Origin: Prosthecomicrobium sp. N25
Lineage (GTDB): Bacteria; Pseudomonadota; Alphaproteobacteria; Rhizobiales; Ancalomicrobiaceae
Direction of reading: 5' to 3'
Assembly (NCBI RefSeq): GCF_037203705.1
Contig: NZ_JBBCAT010000003.1
Coordinates: 124,001 to 188,000, forward strand
DNA length: 64,000 bases
The notes beneath the pieces are model-generated. The model saw only the letters and a list, made by a program, of their open reading frames with translations, was not told where the DNA came from and ran no database searches. How positions within the stretch are numbered: position 1 is the stretch's first letter; the number at the start of each line of letters is the position of its first letter. This document shows, one piece after another, positions 1-8,007 of this stretch. A program made the translations under genes and the position numbers.

Positions 1-1440
1 GTGACCCCGCTGAAGACGGCGGACGGCCAGATCAAGCTGGTCGTCACCAAGCCGGCTCCGCCGATCGAGAACCTGATCCTGCGCGGCGGGGGCGCCAAGG
101 GCATCGGCAACTCGGCCGCCCTGGTGGAGCTCGAGAAGAGCGGCGCCCTGAGCGACCTCAAGCAGATCGTCGGCACCTCGGCCGGTGCGCTGACGGCTGT
201 GGGTCTCGCTTGCGGCATGTCCGCCGAAACCTTCGCGGAGTTCTCCAAGAACACCGACATCAACGGCCTGAAGGGCACGCCGAGCAACTTCAAGGAATGC
301 TACCCCATGGTCAGCATGGGGCACCGCGTCGGCCATACGGCCGGCACGGCTCTGAGGACCCTCGACGAAGTCTCCTCCATGCGCGCCTACGACAAGCTCG
401 ACCAGAACTGGGACACGGTCGTGCAGGCTCATGCCGACGGGACGCTCAGCGACGCCGAGTTCGCCCGCATGGAGATCCTGAAGGAGCCGCCGAATTTCGA
501 GGCGAACCGCACCGACAAGATGGTCACCTTCGGCGACCTCCGGGCCATGGCGAAGATCTTCCCCGATATCAAGGAACTGACCCTGACCGGCATGAACCGC
601 TCGGACTCCCAGCTCGCCTACTTCAACGCCGATACCGCGCCCGACATGCCGATCGCCGTCGCGGGACGCATCTCCATGAGCATCCCGCTGTATTTCGCCT
701 CCGTCGACTTCAACGGCAAGACCTGGGTGGACGGCGGCGTCGGCTCCAACATGCCGTCCAACGCCATCCTGCAGCCGTTCAAGGACAAGGTCGCGACCGC
801 CCAGGCCGAGATGGACGACGCCGTCAAGTCCCGGGACGCCGGGCGGATCGAGCTTGCCGGCAAGGCCCTCGCCGAGGCGACGCGGGACCTGGAACAGGCG
901 AACTCCAAGACCCTGCTGATGACCTTCGACGACGGCGGCAAGGCCTACAAGAAGATGCACGACCCGGAGGCGCCGCCGAAGACCAAGCCGGGCTTCATCG
1001 ACAAGCTCGTCGGCCGGATCGCCGGCGACAAGAACTTCGCGCTCAACAAGCAGCAGGACACCCAGAATGTCCGCGACGCCGGCCCCAACGTGATCGTCGT
1101 CCACCACGGCAGCATCGGCACGCTGGATCTGGACGCCTCCGAGAAGCGCATCGGCCAGGCCACGCTGGAATCGCAGATGCGGGCGCTCGAGTTCGTCGCC
1201 GCCCGCCAGGATCAGGCGGTCCAGGAGGTCTACACGAGCGTCGACCAGGTGGTGGCCAGCCTCTCGCCGCAGGAGCGCCAGCAGATGCTCGACGCCGGGC
1301 CGCCGACGCTCGGCCAGTTCCAGAACGACCGCCGATCGGACGGCGATGCCCGGCAGCTCTTCGCGAGCGCCATGGCGGTCTACGACAAGGTGAACGAGCT
1401 TGTGAACGGGCGCCAGGCCGGCGTTCTCATCGGCTCCTGA
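1..1440 (+). CDS. Patatin-like phospholipase, ExoU-type T3SS effector (5' end probably outside window)
   Basis: Predicted serine lipase acting on membrane phospholipids. The patatin oxyanion motif RGGGAKG lies at residues 28-34, the nucleophile motif GTSAG at 58-62 (Ser60), and the dyad aspartate in VDGG at about residue 244. Pseudomonas ExoU carries the same order of motifs but has about 100 more residues before the first glycine motif, which bind its chaperone. Here the frame opens with GTG at the first base of the window and only 28 residues precede that motif, so the true start is probably upstream. The C-terminal 200 residues are helical and charged, resembling the membrane- and ubiquitin-binding half of ExoU in position only. 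It sits beside T3SS chaperone and translocator genes, which supports an injected effector. A housekeeping patatin is the alternative. Confidence 0.8.
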   Translation: MTPLKTADGQIKLVVTKPAPPIENLILRGGGAKGIGNSAALVELEKSGALSDLKQIVGTSAGALTAVGLACGMSAETFAEFSKNTDINGLKGTPSNFKECYPMVSMGHRVGHTAGTALRTLDEVSSMRAYDKLDQNWDTVVQAHADGTLSDAEFARMEILKEPPNFEANRTDKMVTFGDLRAMAKIFPDIKELTLTGMNRSDSQLAYFNADTAPDMPIAVAGRISMSIPLYFASVDFNGKTWVDGGVGSNMPSNAILQPFKDKVATAQAEMDDAVKSRDAGRIELAGKALAEATRDLEQANSKTLLMTFDDGGKAYKKMHDPEAPPKTKPGFIDKLVGRIAGDKNFALNKQQDTQNVRDAGPNVIVVHHGSIGTLDLDASEKRIGQATLESQMRALEFVAARQDQAVQEVYTSVDQVVASLSPQERQQMLDAGPPTLGQFQNDRRSDGDARQLFASAMAVYDKVNELVNGRQAGVLIGS

Positions 1441-1452
1441 CCGTCCGGTCCC

Positions 1453-1476
1453 GGCGGACCGCTCCGGCGGTCCGCC
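1453..1476. terminator. Hairpin between convergent genes
   Basis: Perfect 8-bp arms GGCGGACC and GGTCCGCC are separated by 8 bases, 13 bases after the patatin stop and 10 bases before the stop of the facing reverse-strand gene. There is no T-run on either side, so it is terminator-like by position and stem only. Confidence 0.4.
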
Positions 1477-1485
1477 GCAGACCCT

Positions 1486-1845
1486 TCAGCCGATCTCGGC
1501 GAGGGTCTGGCGGGCCAGGTCCGCGGGGCCGCCCTCCCCGGCCGCCGCCACCGTCTCCAGCACCCGCCGGGCTTCCGCCAGCGCGCCCTGGCGCAGCAGC
1601 GCGATGCCCAGGAACGTCAAGGCCGCATCGGTCTTCGGCGCGGCCCGAAACTGCGCGACGGCCCGGTCGAACTCGCCCGCCGCCAGGCGGACGAGGCCGA
1701 GGCCGATGAGCGGCGCCTCCTCGCCGGGCCTGACCGCCCGCAGCGCTTCGAAGATGGCCTCGGCCTCCACGCCGAGCCCCCGCGACAGCGCCAGGAAGCC
1801 GAGATCGGCGAGCGCGCGGACGTCGTCTGGTTCGAGGTCGGTCAT
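1486..1845 (-). CDS. Small TPR protein, probable T3SS chaperone
   Basis: 119-residue helical protein with tetratricopeptide-like repeats: alternating small and large hydrophobic residues such as ALADLGFLALSRG and PLIGLGLVRLAAGEFDRA. No signal peptide or membrane segment. Class II T3SS chaperones (LcrH/SycD) and the YscG needle co-chaperone are small TPR proteins of this size, and this locus has a YscE-like partner but no obvious YscG, so this gene is one candidate for that role. ATG at 1845 was chosen because GGGGAG lies about 9 bases upstream; an in-frame ATG at 1866 lacks a good ribosome site. It lies 26 bases after the preceding reverse-strand TPR gene and is probably co-transcribed with it. 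The exact partner cannot be seen. Confidence 0.65.
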   Translation of the reverse strand: MTDLEPDDVRALADLGFLALSRGLGVEAEAIFEALRAVRPGEEAPLIGLGLVRLAAGEFDRAVAQFRAAPKTDAALTFLGIALLRQGALAEARRVLETVAAAGEGGPADLARQTLAEIG

Positions 1846-1871
1846 CCCGGTGGGCTCCCCAGCCATGGCGG

Positions 1872-2468
1872 TCACGTCAGATGCATGATGAGCAGGAGTT
1901 GCTGCGCGGCCCGCAGGTCCTCCCGGTACTCCGGGCGGCGCCGGGCGAGGCGCGCGGTGCCGGCGAGGAGCTGCTGCGCGCCCTTGCGGTCGCCGGCCGC
2001 CAGCGCCGCGAAGCCGGCGAGGCAGGCCGCGCGCGGATGGCCCGGCGCCAGCCGGAGCGCCTCGCCCGCGAAGACGGCCGCCGCGGCCACGTCGTCCCGG
2101 CGGACGGCGAGGGCCGCAAGGCCGATGAGACCGTCCGGACCCGACGCGTCGTTCCCGCACAGCATCACGAGGGGGGCGATCGCACCGGCGAGCGCGCCGG
2201 CCGGCGACGTCCCGTCGAGCGCAGCGAGCGCGGACGCTGCCGCGACCCGCAGATCGTCGAAGCGGACGACCCCCGTCGGGCCGGCGGACCCCGGCCCGAT
2301 GCCGACATCCCCCGCGAGGCGATCGAGCGCCTCCGCCGCCGGTCCCCCCAACCGCGCCAGCCCCGCCCGCCACAAGGCGCCGGACTCGGCGCTCCGGACG
2401 TCCGGGTCCGGCGACGCGGGCGGCAGCGTCAGAACCGCCTTCATGATCGCGACGGGTGCGTCGGGCAC
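1872..2468 (-). CDS. TPR-like protein in T3SS locus
   Basis: 198-residue alanine-rich helical protein. The C-terminal half has at least two TPR-like units (a run at about residues 100-165, for example LIGLAALAVRRDD and AACLAGFAALAAGDRKGA). No signal peptide or membrane span is visible. A GTG start at 2468 is preceded by GAGGACTGGAACGA; an internal ATG at 2444 has no ribosome site. It is first in a reverse-strand pair with the 119-residue TPR gene, transcribed from the leftward arm of a bidirectional CRP-like promoter centred near 2535. Likely roles are chaperone, co-chaperone or sorting factor for T3SS substrates. No specific family is recognised. Confidence 0.6.
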   Translation of the reverse strand: MPDAPVAIMKAVLTLPPASPDPDVRSAESGALWRAGLARLGGPAAEALDRLAGDVGIGPGSAGPTGVVRFDDLRVAAASALAALDGTSPAGALAGAIAPLVMLCGNDASGPDGLIGLAALAVRRDDVAAAAVFAGEALRLAPGHPRAACLAGFAALAAGDRKGAQQLLAGTARLARRRPEYREDLRAAQQLLLIMHLT

Positions 2469-2499
2469 TCGTTCCAGTCCTCGGGGATCTCGGCCTTCC

Positions 2500-2542
2500 A
2501 GGCTACCCGCCCGGGCGGGCCGCGCATGTCACGTTCGTCACA
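2500..2542 (-). promoter_or_regulatory. Leftward CRP-like dependent promoter
   Basis: Read on the minus strand, the CRP-like site at 2527-2542 (TGTCACGTTCGTCACA on the plus strand) is followed after 21 bases by TAGCCT (2505-2500), a plausible -10. The same 21-base spacing and a near-identical TAGGCT occur before the sctW gene. The transcript would start near 2493 and serve the GTG-start TPR gene at 2468. Confidence 0.45.
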
Positions 2543-2568
2543 GGGGACGCCGGCCTCTCGGCTAAAGT
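2527..2568 (+). promoter_or_regulatory. Rightward CRP-like dependent promoter of the front-end operon
   Basis: TGTCACGTTCGTCACA (2527-2542) fits the CRP/FNR layout of two 5-bp half sites around 6 bp. Exactly 20 bases later comes TAAAGT (2563-2568), a -10-like hexamer. The dyad centre would lie near -41, as in class II CRP promoters. The arrangement recurs at 5412, 20978 and 30535. The likely regulator is the Crp-family protein encoded at 15047-15739. Confidence 0.55.
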
Positions 2569-2604
2569 GGGGCGGGAGCCCGTGCGGGGCGGAGGACAGG
2601 CCGC

Positions 2605-3009
2605 GTGATGACGGACGTCGAGGATCGGGACGCAAGCCGCCCGCCGCCCGGGAAACCGGGAACCGGTTCGGCCGCGGAGGCGATCGCGGCGGCCGAGGCG
2701 TTCCTGGCGCGCCAGCAGCCGCGCGCGAGCGCCGAGGACTGGCGGCGGGTCCTCGAGGAGATCCGCCGAGCCCTGCAGACGGTCGCCGCCTCCGACCTGG
2801 TCCGCGCCGATCCCGTCGCGACCGGCATCGTCGCCGAGATGGCACATGCCCAGGACATGGCGGAGATCGACTTCCTGGTCGACATGCTGAACGCAAGGGT
2901 GCGCGTCCTCGTCGAAGCGCGGTCGGGTGAGCCCGCCCCGCCGCCCGCCCCGCCCGCAACCCCGGTCGCCGCCGAAGCCAGGCGCCGGCGGGTCGTCCTG
3001 AAGATCTGA
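2605..3009 (+). CDS. Hypothetical T3SS-associated protein upstream of tip gene
   Basis: 134-residue soluble protein: a helical core at about residues 22-108 (for example EDWRRVLEEIRRALQTVAA) and a proline-rich tail of about 20 residues ending in basic RRRR. No signal peptide or membrane segment. Adjacent GTG (2605) and ATG (2608) are both possible starts behind GGAGGA at 2591-2596. It lies 33 bases upstream of the LcrV-like tip gene, where Yersinia has lcrG, the tip-binding export regulator. The position is suggestive, but I see no convincing sequence match to LcrG, so function is left open. Confidence 0.6.
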   Translation: MMTDVEDRDASRPPPGKPGTGSAAEAIAAAEAFLARQQPRASAEDWRRVLEEIRRALQTVAASDLVRADPVATGIVAEMAHAQDMAEIDFLVDMLNARVRVLVEARSGEPAPPPAPPATPVAAEARRRRVVLKI

Positions 3010-3042
3010 GGGCCGCGCTGGCCCGCCGCGAGAGAGGGACCG

Positions 3043-4581
3043 ATGTCCAACTTCTGGTTCAACCCCGCGACCAGCATCGGCGTCCTCAACCCGCCGAGCC
3101 CCGGGCAGGCGGAGCCGATCCCCTACCACTACCTCCCCGGCAGCCAGGCGACCACCTCGCCAGTCATCGCCAACACGGTGGACAAGCTCTTCCCCTTCTT
3201 CGACGGCGTCACCAACAAGCTGCCGAACCCGCCCGCCGACATCACCAAGAGCCCGACCACCCTCGATCCCAACGAGTTCATGTCCTGGCACTCGGCCTAC
3301 CAGCTCGAATACGTACAGGCCAACGGGTCGTCCGCGTCCGGCAGCATTCCGGGCGCCACAGGCGCGCAGAAGGGGGTCACTATCAGGGGCGCCCAGCCGC
3401 CCATCACCGTGATCGTGTCGGACGACGACCAGCGGATCTATGTGGTGGAGAACCTGGCCAAGGCCGACTTCTCGAAGATGCCCCTCGTCGACCAGATCCG
3501 CATCACCAAGGAGGGGGCCTTCACGAGCTCGACCGGCGTCGGCCTCAAGCTCGGCCTCACACCGACCGGCACCGACACCTATCTGGACGCCCGTGCGGAC
3601 GCCAAGGCGGACGTCGACGCGGCCATCAGCGCCATCAACAGCACGCACACGGGCCGGCTCGATCAACTGGCCTACGACAATCCACCCGTGCGGAACTACG
3701 AGATCTTTCTCAAGGAGTTGAACAACATCAAGACTCGCCTCGACAACCAGGCGGTCTTCTCGCAGAAGGACATCGACGCGCAGATCGCCCTGATCAAGAC
3801 GCGCTATGATCGTGCGCTGGCCTTCGCGGTCACGACGCAGGAGAGCCTGTCGACCCGCTTTCCGTTCGGCACCCAGTGGGTGAACGTGGTCAGCACCGAT
3901 TCGGGACAAACCATAGCCAACGGCTTCAAAGCGTTCATGGAGCAGGAGAAGCGGATCCTGGCCCTGGACAACGACCGGCTGCGGATCGCCGCGACGGGGA
4001 CGGTCGCAGACAAGCGCCTCGACGTGCCGACCCTCGTATTCATGTTGCAGCTCAACTACAATCTGACGGTCGAGGCCCGGGTCATCGCCGAGACCGAGGA
4101 GGTCAATCAGCAGAACGCCCTGCTGCAGACCTATGCGGTGATGCAGCAGATCGTCAACGACGTGGCCGGCAAGTTCAACCCGGAGGAGACCGACGAACAG
4201 CGCAACGTCCTCGGCAACACCACCGACAACGAGTCGGTGAGCAACCTGACCGTGGATCAGCGCAAGATCGTGTCGATGTTCGAGGACGCGCTCGGCGGCA
4301 TAGCTCATCCGATCGAGTCCATGCGGGGCGCCGACCGCCCCGACGAGGACATGTTCAACAACGCCGGCAACTACTTGGAAAAGCACTACAAGACGACCTG
4401 GGACAGCTTGGGCACGCGGCTGTCGGACACGGTGACGATCATCAATCAGCAGAGCCAGATCAAGATGAACGACATCAATTCGCTCAACAAGCAGAAGGAC
4501 CGGCACTTCGACCTGGCGACCGGGGCGCTCTCCAAGCTGTTCGACACCATCCAGTCGATCGGCCGGGCGACCGGCGGCTGA
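3043..4581 (+). CDS. sctA: T3SS needle-tip protein, LcrV/PcrV-like (SctA)
   Basis: 512-residue hydrophilic protein without signal peptide or membrane span. The last 60 residues form a long amphipathic helix with the pattern seen at the C terminus of LcrV and PcrV: a threonine/serine-rich start (RLSDTVTIINQQSQIKMND), then LNKQKDRHFDLATGALSKLF and DTIQSI. That helix mediates tip assembly in known V antigens. Residues 180-400 contain further long helices that could form the central coiled coil, with a globular insertion. At 512 residues it is much longer than LcrV (about 325). Gene order tip, sctX, sctY, LcrH-type chaperone, sctE, sctB supports the role, as in the Yersinia lcrGVH-yopBD operon. 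A secreted effector remains a lesser alternative. Confidence 0.65.
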   Translation: MSNFWFNPATSIGVLNPPSPGQAEPIPYHYLPGSQATTSPVIANTVDKLFPFFDGVTNKLPNPPADITKSPTTLDPNEFMSWHSAYQLEYVQANGSSASGSIPGATGAQKGVTIRGAQPPITVIVSDDDQRIYVVENLAKADFSKMPLVDQIRITKEGAFTSSTGVGLKLGLTPTGTDTYLDARADAKADVDAAISAINSTHTGRLDQLAYDNPPVRNYEIFLKELNNIKTRLDNQAVFSQKDIDAQIALIKTRYDRALAFAVTTQESLSTRFPFGTQWVNVVSTDSGQTIANGFKAFMEQEKRILALDNDRLRIAATGTVADKRLDVPTLVFMLQLNYNLTVEARVIAETEEVNQQNALLQTYAVMQQIVNDVAGKFNPEETDEQRNVLGNTTDNESVSNLTVDQRKIVSMFEDALGGIAHPIESMRGADRPDEDMFNNAGNYLEKHYKTTWDSLGTRLSDTVTIINQQSQIKMNDINSLNKQKDRHFDLATGALSKLFDTIQSIGRATGG

Positions 4582-4595
4582 ACGGAGGCGTACCC

Positions 4596-4976
4596 ATGCG
4601 GATCCGCAGTCTCGACCGCGGCGTCGAGGAGATCACCCGGTGGCAGGTCCAGGACGAGGTCCACCTGCCCCGGGAGAGCGGGCTGCCGCCGGCCTTCCTG
4701 CCCCAGTTCCGCCCCCTGGACGAGGTCCTGCGCCGCCCTTCGCTGGATGAGCGCCTGCCGCTGCTGCTCCAGCCCGAGACGCTCGACCCCGACCTGCTCG
4801 AGCCCTCCGTCCTCGCCGATGCACGCCTGTCTGCCCGCACCATCTTCCGCGAGGCCGCCGAAGCGACCGCCGGCCGCCGCCGCGACGTGCTCGACCGCGC
4901 CGCCCAGCATCTCGAGGCGGCCGCGGAGCTCGACGAGGAGGTCCGGCGGGCCCTGGCCGTGCTGTTGCGCGGATGA
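4596..4976 (+). CDS. sctX: T3SS export component SctX (YscX-like)
   Basis: 126-residue protein. The segment GLPPAFLPQFRPLDEVL near residues 29-45 matches the YscX pattern ALPPDGHPVEPHLERL. The C-terminal helix (LDRAAQHLEAAAELDEEVRR then LAVLLRG) matches the YscX end with ELQAAAALLK and ILNLLHKV. YscX is an early substrate that binds YscY and the export gate SctV and is essential in Ysc-family systems. The ATG follows GGAGG at 4584-4588, and the stop overlaps the sctY start by four bases (ATGA), so the pair is translationally coupled. Finding X and Y places this injectisome in the Ysc family. Confidence 0.75.
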   Translation: MRIRSLDRGVEEITRWQVQDEVHLPRESGLPPAFLPQFRPLDEVLRRPSLDERLPLLLQPETLDPDLLEPSVLADARLSARTIFREAAEATAGRRRDVLDRAAQHLEAAAELDEEVRRALAVLLRG

Positions 4977-5395
4977 AGCACGAGAGCGACTTCGGATCCG
5001 CCGTGCCGCCCGACGGCGCTCCCCTGCCGGACCGCGTCCGCGGATTCCTTCTGCTCCACGTCTTCGTCCTCGCCCAGCACGGCTACGTCGACCGGGCCTC
5101 CACGATCCTCGAAGCCCTGCACGCCCTCGGCGACGCGGGCGCCGACGTGGTGCTCGGCCGCGCCGTCATGCGCTTCTTCCGTCAGGACTGGCCGGGCGCC
5201 CTCGCCTGCCTCGACGAACTCGACAGGATCGACCCCATCGAGCGCTTCGGCCAGTATCGCATGACCGAGCGCCAGCGCATGCGCCGCTACGTCAAGGCCC
5301 GTTGCCTCTTCGAGCTCGGCGACGGGGACCGGGCCCGCGACGCCGTCGAGAGCTACCTCCGGCACGGCACCGCCACGGGCCCGGACGAGCGCTGA
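4973..5395 (+). CDS. sctY: T3SS chaperone SctY (YscY-like)
   Basis: 140-residue TPR-like protein. Near residue 24, FLLLHVFVLAQHGYVDRAST followed by ILEALHAL matches the YscY pattern FLLLNGWLQLQCGHAERAC plus ILLDALL. A second repeat near residues 100-130 (RYVKARCLFELGDGDRARDA) aligns with the YscY C-terminal repeat. YscY is the cytosolic chaperone of YscX, and the pair contacts the SctV nonamer. It starts within the sctX stop (ATGA overlap). The next operon, encoding the translocator chaperone, begins about 100 bases downstream with its own CRP-like promoter. Confidence 0.75.
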   Translation: MKHESDFGSAVPPDGAPLPDRVRGFLLLHVFVLAQHGYVDRASTILEALHALGDAGADVVLGRAVMRFFRQDWPGALACLDELDRIDPIERFGQYRMTERQRMRRYVKARCLFELGDGDRARDAVESYLRHGTATGPDER

Positions 5396-5411
5396 GACGA
5401 ACCGTCCGGCC

Positions 5412-5453
5412 TGTCACCTTCGACACACCGCCCTGCCCCGGTCGAGCTAACAT
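5412..5453 (+). promoter_or_regulatory. CRP-like dependent promoter of the translocator operon
   Basis: TGTCACCTTCGACACA (5412-5427) is followed by exactly 20 bases and TAACAT (5448-5453). This is the same spacing as at 2527 and 20978. Expected transcription start is near 5460, about 40 bases before the chaperone ATG. Confidence 0.55.
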
Positions 5454-5499
5454 TCCGGTCATGCCCCACCTCGGCGGTGCGGGCGACGGAGACGAGACG

Positions 5500-6060
5500 A
5501 TGTCGATTCTGGACGGATTGCCCAGTTCGCCGGCGGAATGGGAGAACGCCATGGGGATCATGGTGCCCCGCATGGCCGAGTTCCTCGAGAAGGCCGACCT
5601 CACTCCGCGCCAGCGCAGCGTCATCGAGCACATGCGCGACGGCATGTCCCTCGGCGAGATCCTCGGCTTCAAGCCGGAGCACCGCGACGCCCTGTTCGTC
5701 CAGTCCTACCGGCTCCTGGAGGCGGGCGAGCCCGCCAAGGCGCGCGACGTCCTGACCGTGCTCTACCAGCTCGAGCCGCTCGACGCCCGGACCATCTTCG
5801 CGCTGGCCGGCACGTACCAGCTGCAGGGCGACTACGCCACCGCCGGCAAGCTCTACGTCCACTTCCTCGCCCTCGACGCGACCAACGGCGCCGGACACCT
5901 CCGGCTCGGCGAGTGCTTCCTCGCCAACCAGGAATACGAGAGCGCGGGCGACTGCTTCACCAACGCGCGGGACTTCGCCAACCGATCCAAGGACGCCGAC
6001 ACGGCGGCACGGGCCGAACAGCTCCTCGCCGTGGTGGCCGAAAAGGCCGCCGGGGCCTGA
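5500..6060 (+). CDS. Class II T3SS translocator chaperone, LcrH/SycD-like
   Basis: 186-residue TPR protein. After an N-terminal helix of about 55 residues it has three TPR units typical of LcrH: FVQSYRLLEAGEPAKARDV, TIFALAGTYQLQGDYATAGK and HLRLGECFLANQEYESAGDC. LcrH keeps the two hydrophobic translocators soluble before export. The two translocator genes follow immediately. ATG at 5500 was chosen over the in-frame ATG at 5461 because GGAGA lies 8 bases upstream and the expected promoter start falls at about 5460. Confidence is high for family and moderate for cargo. Confidence 0.85.
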   Translation: MSILDGLPSSPAEWENAMGIMVPRMAEFLEKADLTPRQRSVIEHMRDGMSLGEILGFKPEHRDALFVQSYRLLEAGEPAKARDVLTVLYQLEPLDARTIFALAGTYQLQGDYATAGKLYVHFLALDATNGAGHLRLGECFLANQEYESAGDCFTNARDFANRSKDADTAARAEQLLAVVAEKAAGA

Positions 6061-6098
6061 CGGCCCACGTCCCCACCCTCTCCCGAAAGGATCACCCC

Positions 6099-7100
6099 AT
6101 GTCCGACGTCAAGATCGGCTCCTCCTCCATCGGCTCGGTCGGCATCTACTCGAGCACCCTCGAAAGTCTCACCGGCCGCGACATCACCGGCTCCGGCGTG
6201 GTCGGCCAGACCGGCGCGGCGCCCGACCCTTCCACGCCGGCCTACAGTGCGGTCATGGGCGCCATCGCCCGGATGGTCCCGACGATGGTCGGCGACATGG
6301 TCGAGGTCCTTCTCGCCGAAATCACCGAGAAGATGAAGGACATCGAGTCGAAATCGCAGGAATCGAAGATCAACGTCGACACCGAGATGAAGCGCACGAG
6401 CCTCGCCGACAAGCGCGAGAAGCTCGAGGAGGCCGAGAAGAAGATCAAGGAGGCCGCCGAGGAGCGGAAGGGTCCCTTCGGCTGGATCAAGGCGATCTTC
6501 ATGGCGATCGCCTCCGCGATCGCGATCATCGCCGGCGCCCTCCTGTCGGCCATCCCCGGGTTCCAGGCGGTCGGCGCCCTGCTGATTACCGCCGGCGTCA
6601 TCGGCATGGTCATGGCCATCGACAGCATGGTCCAGCTCGGCACCGGATCGGGCATCATGGGCAACCTCGCCAAGGCCTTCGGGGCTTCCGACGAGGTCGC
6701 CATGGGCATCGACATGGGCTTCAAGGCCCTTCTCGCCGTGGCCGGCATCGCGGTCTCGATCGCCATGTTCTTCGTGCCCGGCGGCCAGGCCAACGCGGTC
6801 GCCAACATGATCCAGGCGGTCTCCACCATCGCCAACGCCATCGTGACCGTGGGCTCGACCGCCGCCGACGTCAGCTCCGCGGTGATCAACTACAAGGCCG
6901 CCGAGAAGGAGGCCGAGGGCCGCGACCTGCAGGCCGAGGCCAAGGACATGGAGGCCATGCTCGAGGTCCTCGACCAGTTCATCGACATGGCGATCAGCCG
7001 CCTGGTCGGATCGATGAACCGCTTCAACGACATGCTGGACGCGATCACCGACTCCATGAAGGACCGCGCCGACAGTCTCGCCCGCGTCCGCTTCAGCTGA
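6099..7100 (+). CDS. sctE: T3SS translocator SctE (YopB/PopB-like pore protein)
   Basis: 333-residue protein with the major-translocator layout: polar N terminus, charged coiled coil (about residues 66-124), hydrophobic hairpin at about 129-176 split by SAIPGFQAVGA, a third span near 207-228 (KALLAVAGIAVSIAMFFVPG), and an amphipathic C-terminal half. No signal peptide, as expected for a T3SS substrate. In the host membrane the major translocator forms the pore with SctB, docked on the needle tip. It follows the LcrH-type chaperone by 38 bases and precedes sctB by 15. Confidence 0.85.
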   Translation: MSDVKIGSSSIGSVGIYSSTLESLTGRDITGSGVVGQTGAAPDPSTPAYSAVMGAIARMVPTMVGDMVEVLLAEITEKMKDIESKSQESKINVDTEMKRTSLADKREKLEEAEKKIKEAAEERKGPFGWIKAIFMAIASAIAIIAGALLSAIPGFQAVGALLITAGVIGMVMAIDSMVQLGTGSGIMGNLAKAFGASDEVAMGIDMGFKALLAVAGIAVSIAMFFVPGGQANAVANMIQAVSTIANAIVTVGSTAADVSSAVINYKAAEKEAEGRDLQAEAKDMEAMLEVLDQFIDMAISRLVGSMNRFNDMLDAITDSMKDRADSLARVRFS

Positions 7101-7115
7101 GACCAGGAGGCCCCC

Positions 7116-7994
7116 ATGATCTCCGTCAACACCCAGTACCTGCCCGCCTCCTTCGTCGATCCCTCGACCGGCAACCTGAAGGTTCCCGAGCAGGAGGCCC
7201 AGGCCTTCGCGGACGGCATCCAGGCCCGCGTCGAGCACATGCCGCCCGCCGAGAAGGAGATCTTCCTGGCGCTGCTGCAGGGCTCCGACATCGCCCCGAC
7301 CGCGTCCGGCAACGTCCCGGGAGACACCGAGGCCTCGATCGACAACCTCGAGGGCGCCGCGGAGCGTCTCTCGCGCATCATGACCTCCTCGACCATCGAT
7401 CTCCTCGCGCGGGTCATGGTCGAGAACGCGGCACAGTCCCGCAAGGACGCGCTGCAGGACCGGCTCTCCGCGCACGAGACCGCAAAGAGCCAGCTCCAGT
7501 CCCAGGCCAACAGCATGCGGGACGCGGCGGACTCGCTCATGACCGGCGCGATCGTGTCCCTCGTCGTGTCGGTGGTGACGGCGGCCATCTCGATCGCCGC
7601 CGCCGGCATCTCGATCCGCGGCGGCGCCAAGGCCTTCGAGGACGCCGGGGCGGCGAATGCGCCGGGCGTGTCGAAGACCACCAGCGATTCCCTCCTCGCC
7701 CAGTCGGCCGCCAGCAACTCGAAGGCCGGCGGCGTCGGCGCGATCGGCGGCTCGGTGAACAGCCTGGGCGGTGCGGTCAGCGGCGCGTCCAACTCGTTGG
7801 GCCAGGCCGAGGCCAAGGAGGCCGACGCCGAGGGCGCCGACGCGGCGGCCACCGCCGAGTACGAGAAGAGCCAGGCCGACACCAAGAAGGAGATCGAGCA
7901 GTCGCTCGACGAGCTGATCAAGTCGATCATCAACTTCCTCAAGGAACTGCGCGACGCGCAGGCCAACCAGATGCAGGCCCTGACCAAGATCTGA
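7116..7994 (+). CDS. sctB: T3SS minor translocator SctB (YopD/PopD-like)
   Basis: 292-residue protein with one hydrophobic segment (about residues 142-166, AIVSLVVSVVTAAISIAAAG) between a helical N-terminal part and a low-complexity Gly/Ala/Ser region (about 170-240). An amphipathic helix closes the protein (EIEQSLDELIKSIINFLKEL near 268-287), the arrangement of YopD, where the C-terminal helix contacts the tip protein. Good ribosome site (AGGAGG) before ATG 7116. Position directly after sctE supports the assignment. Confidence 0.8.
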   Translation: MISVNTQYLPASFVDPSTGNLKVPEQEAQAFADGIQARVEHMPPAEKEIFLALLQGSDIAPTASGNVPGDTEASIDNLEGAAERLSRIMTSSTIDLLARVMVENAAQSRKDALQDRLSAHETAKSQLQSQANSMRDAADSLMTGAIVSLVVSVVTAAISIAAAGISIRGGAKAFEDAGAANAPGVSKTTSDSLLAQSAASNSKAGGVGAIGGSVNSLGGAVSGASNSLGQAEAKEADAEGADAAATAEYEKSQADTKKEIEQSLDELIKSIINFLKELRDAQANQMQALTKI

Positions 7995-8007
7995 AGCCGG
8001 GACCCCG

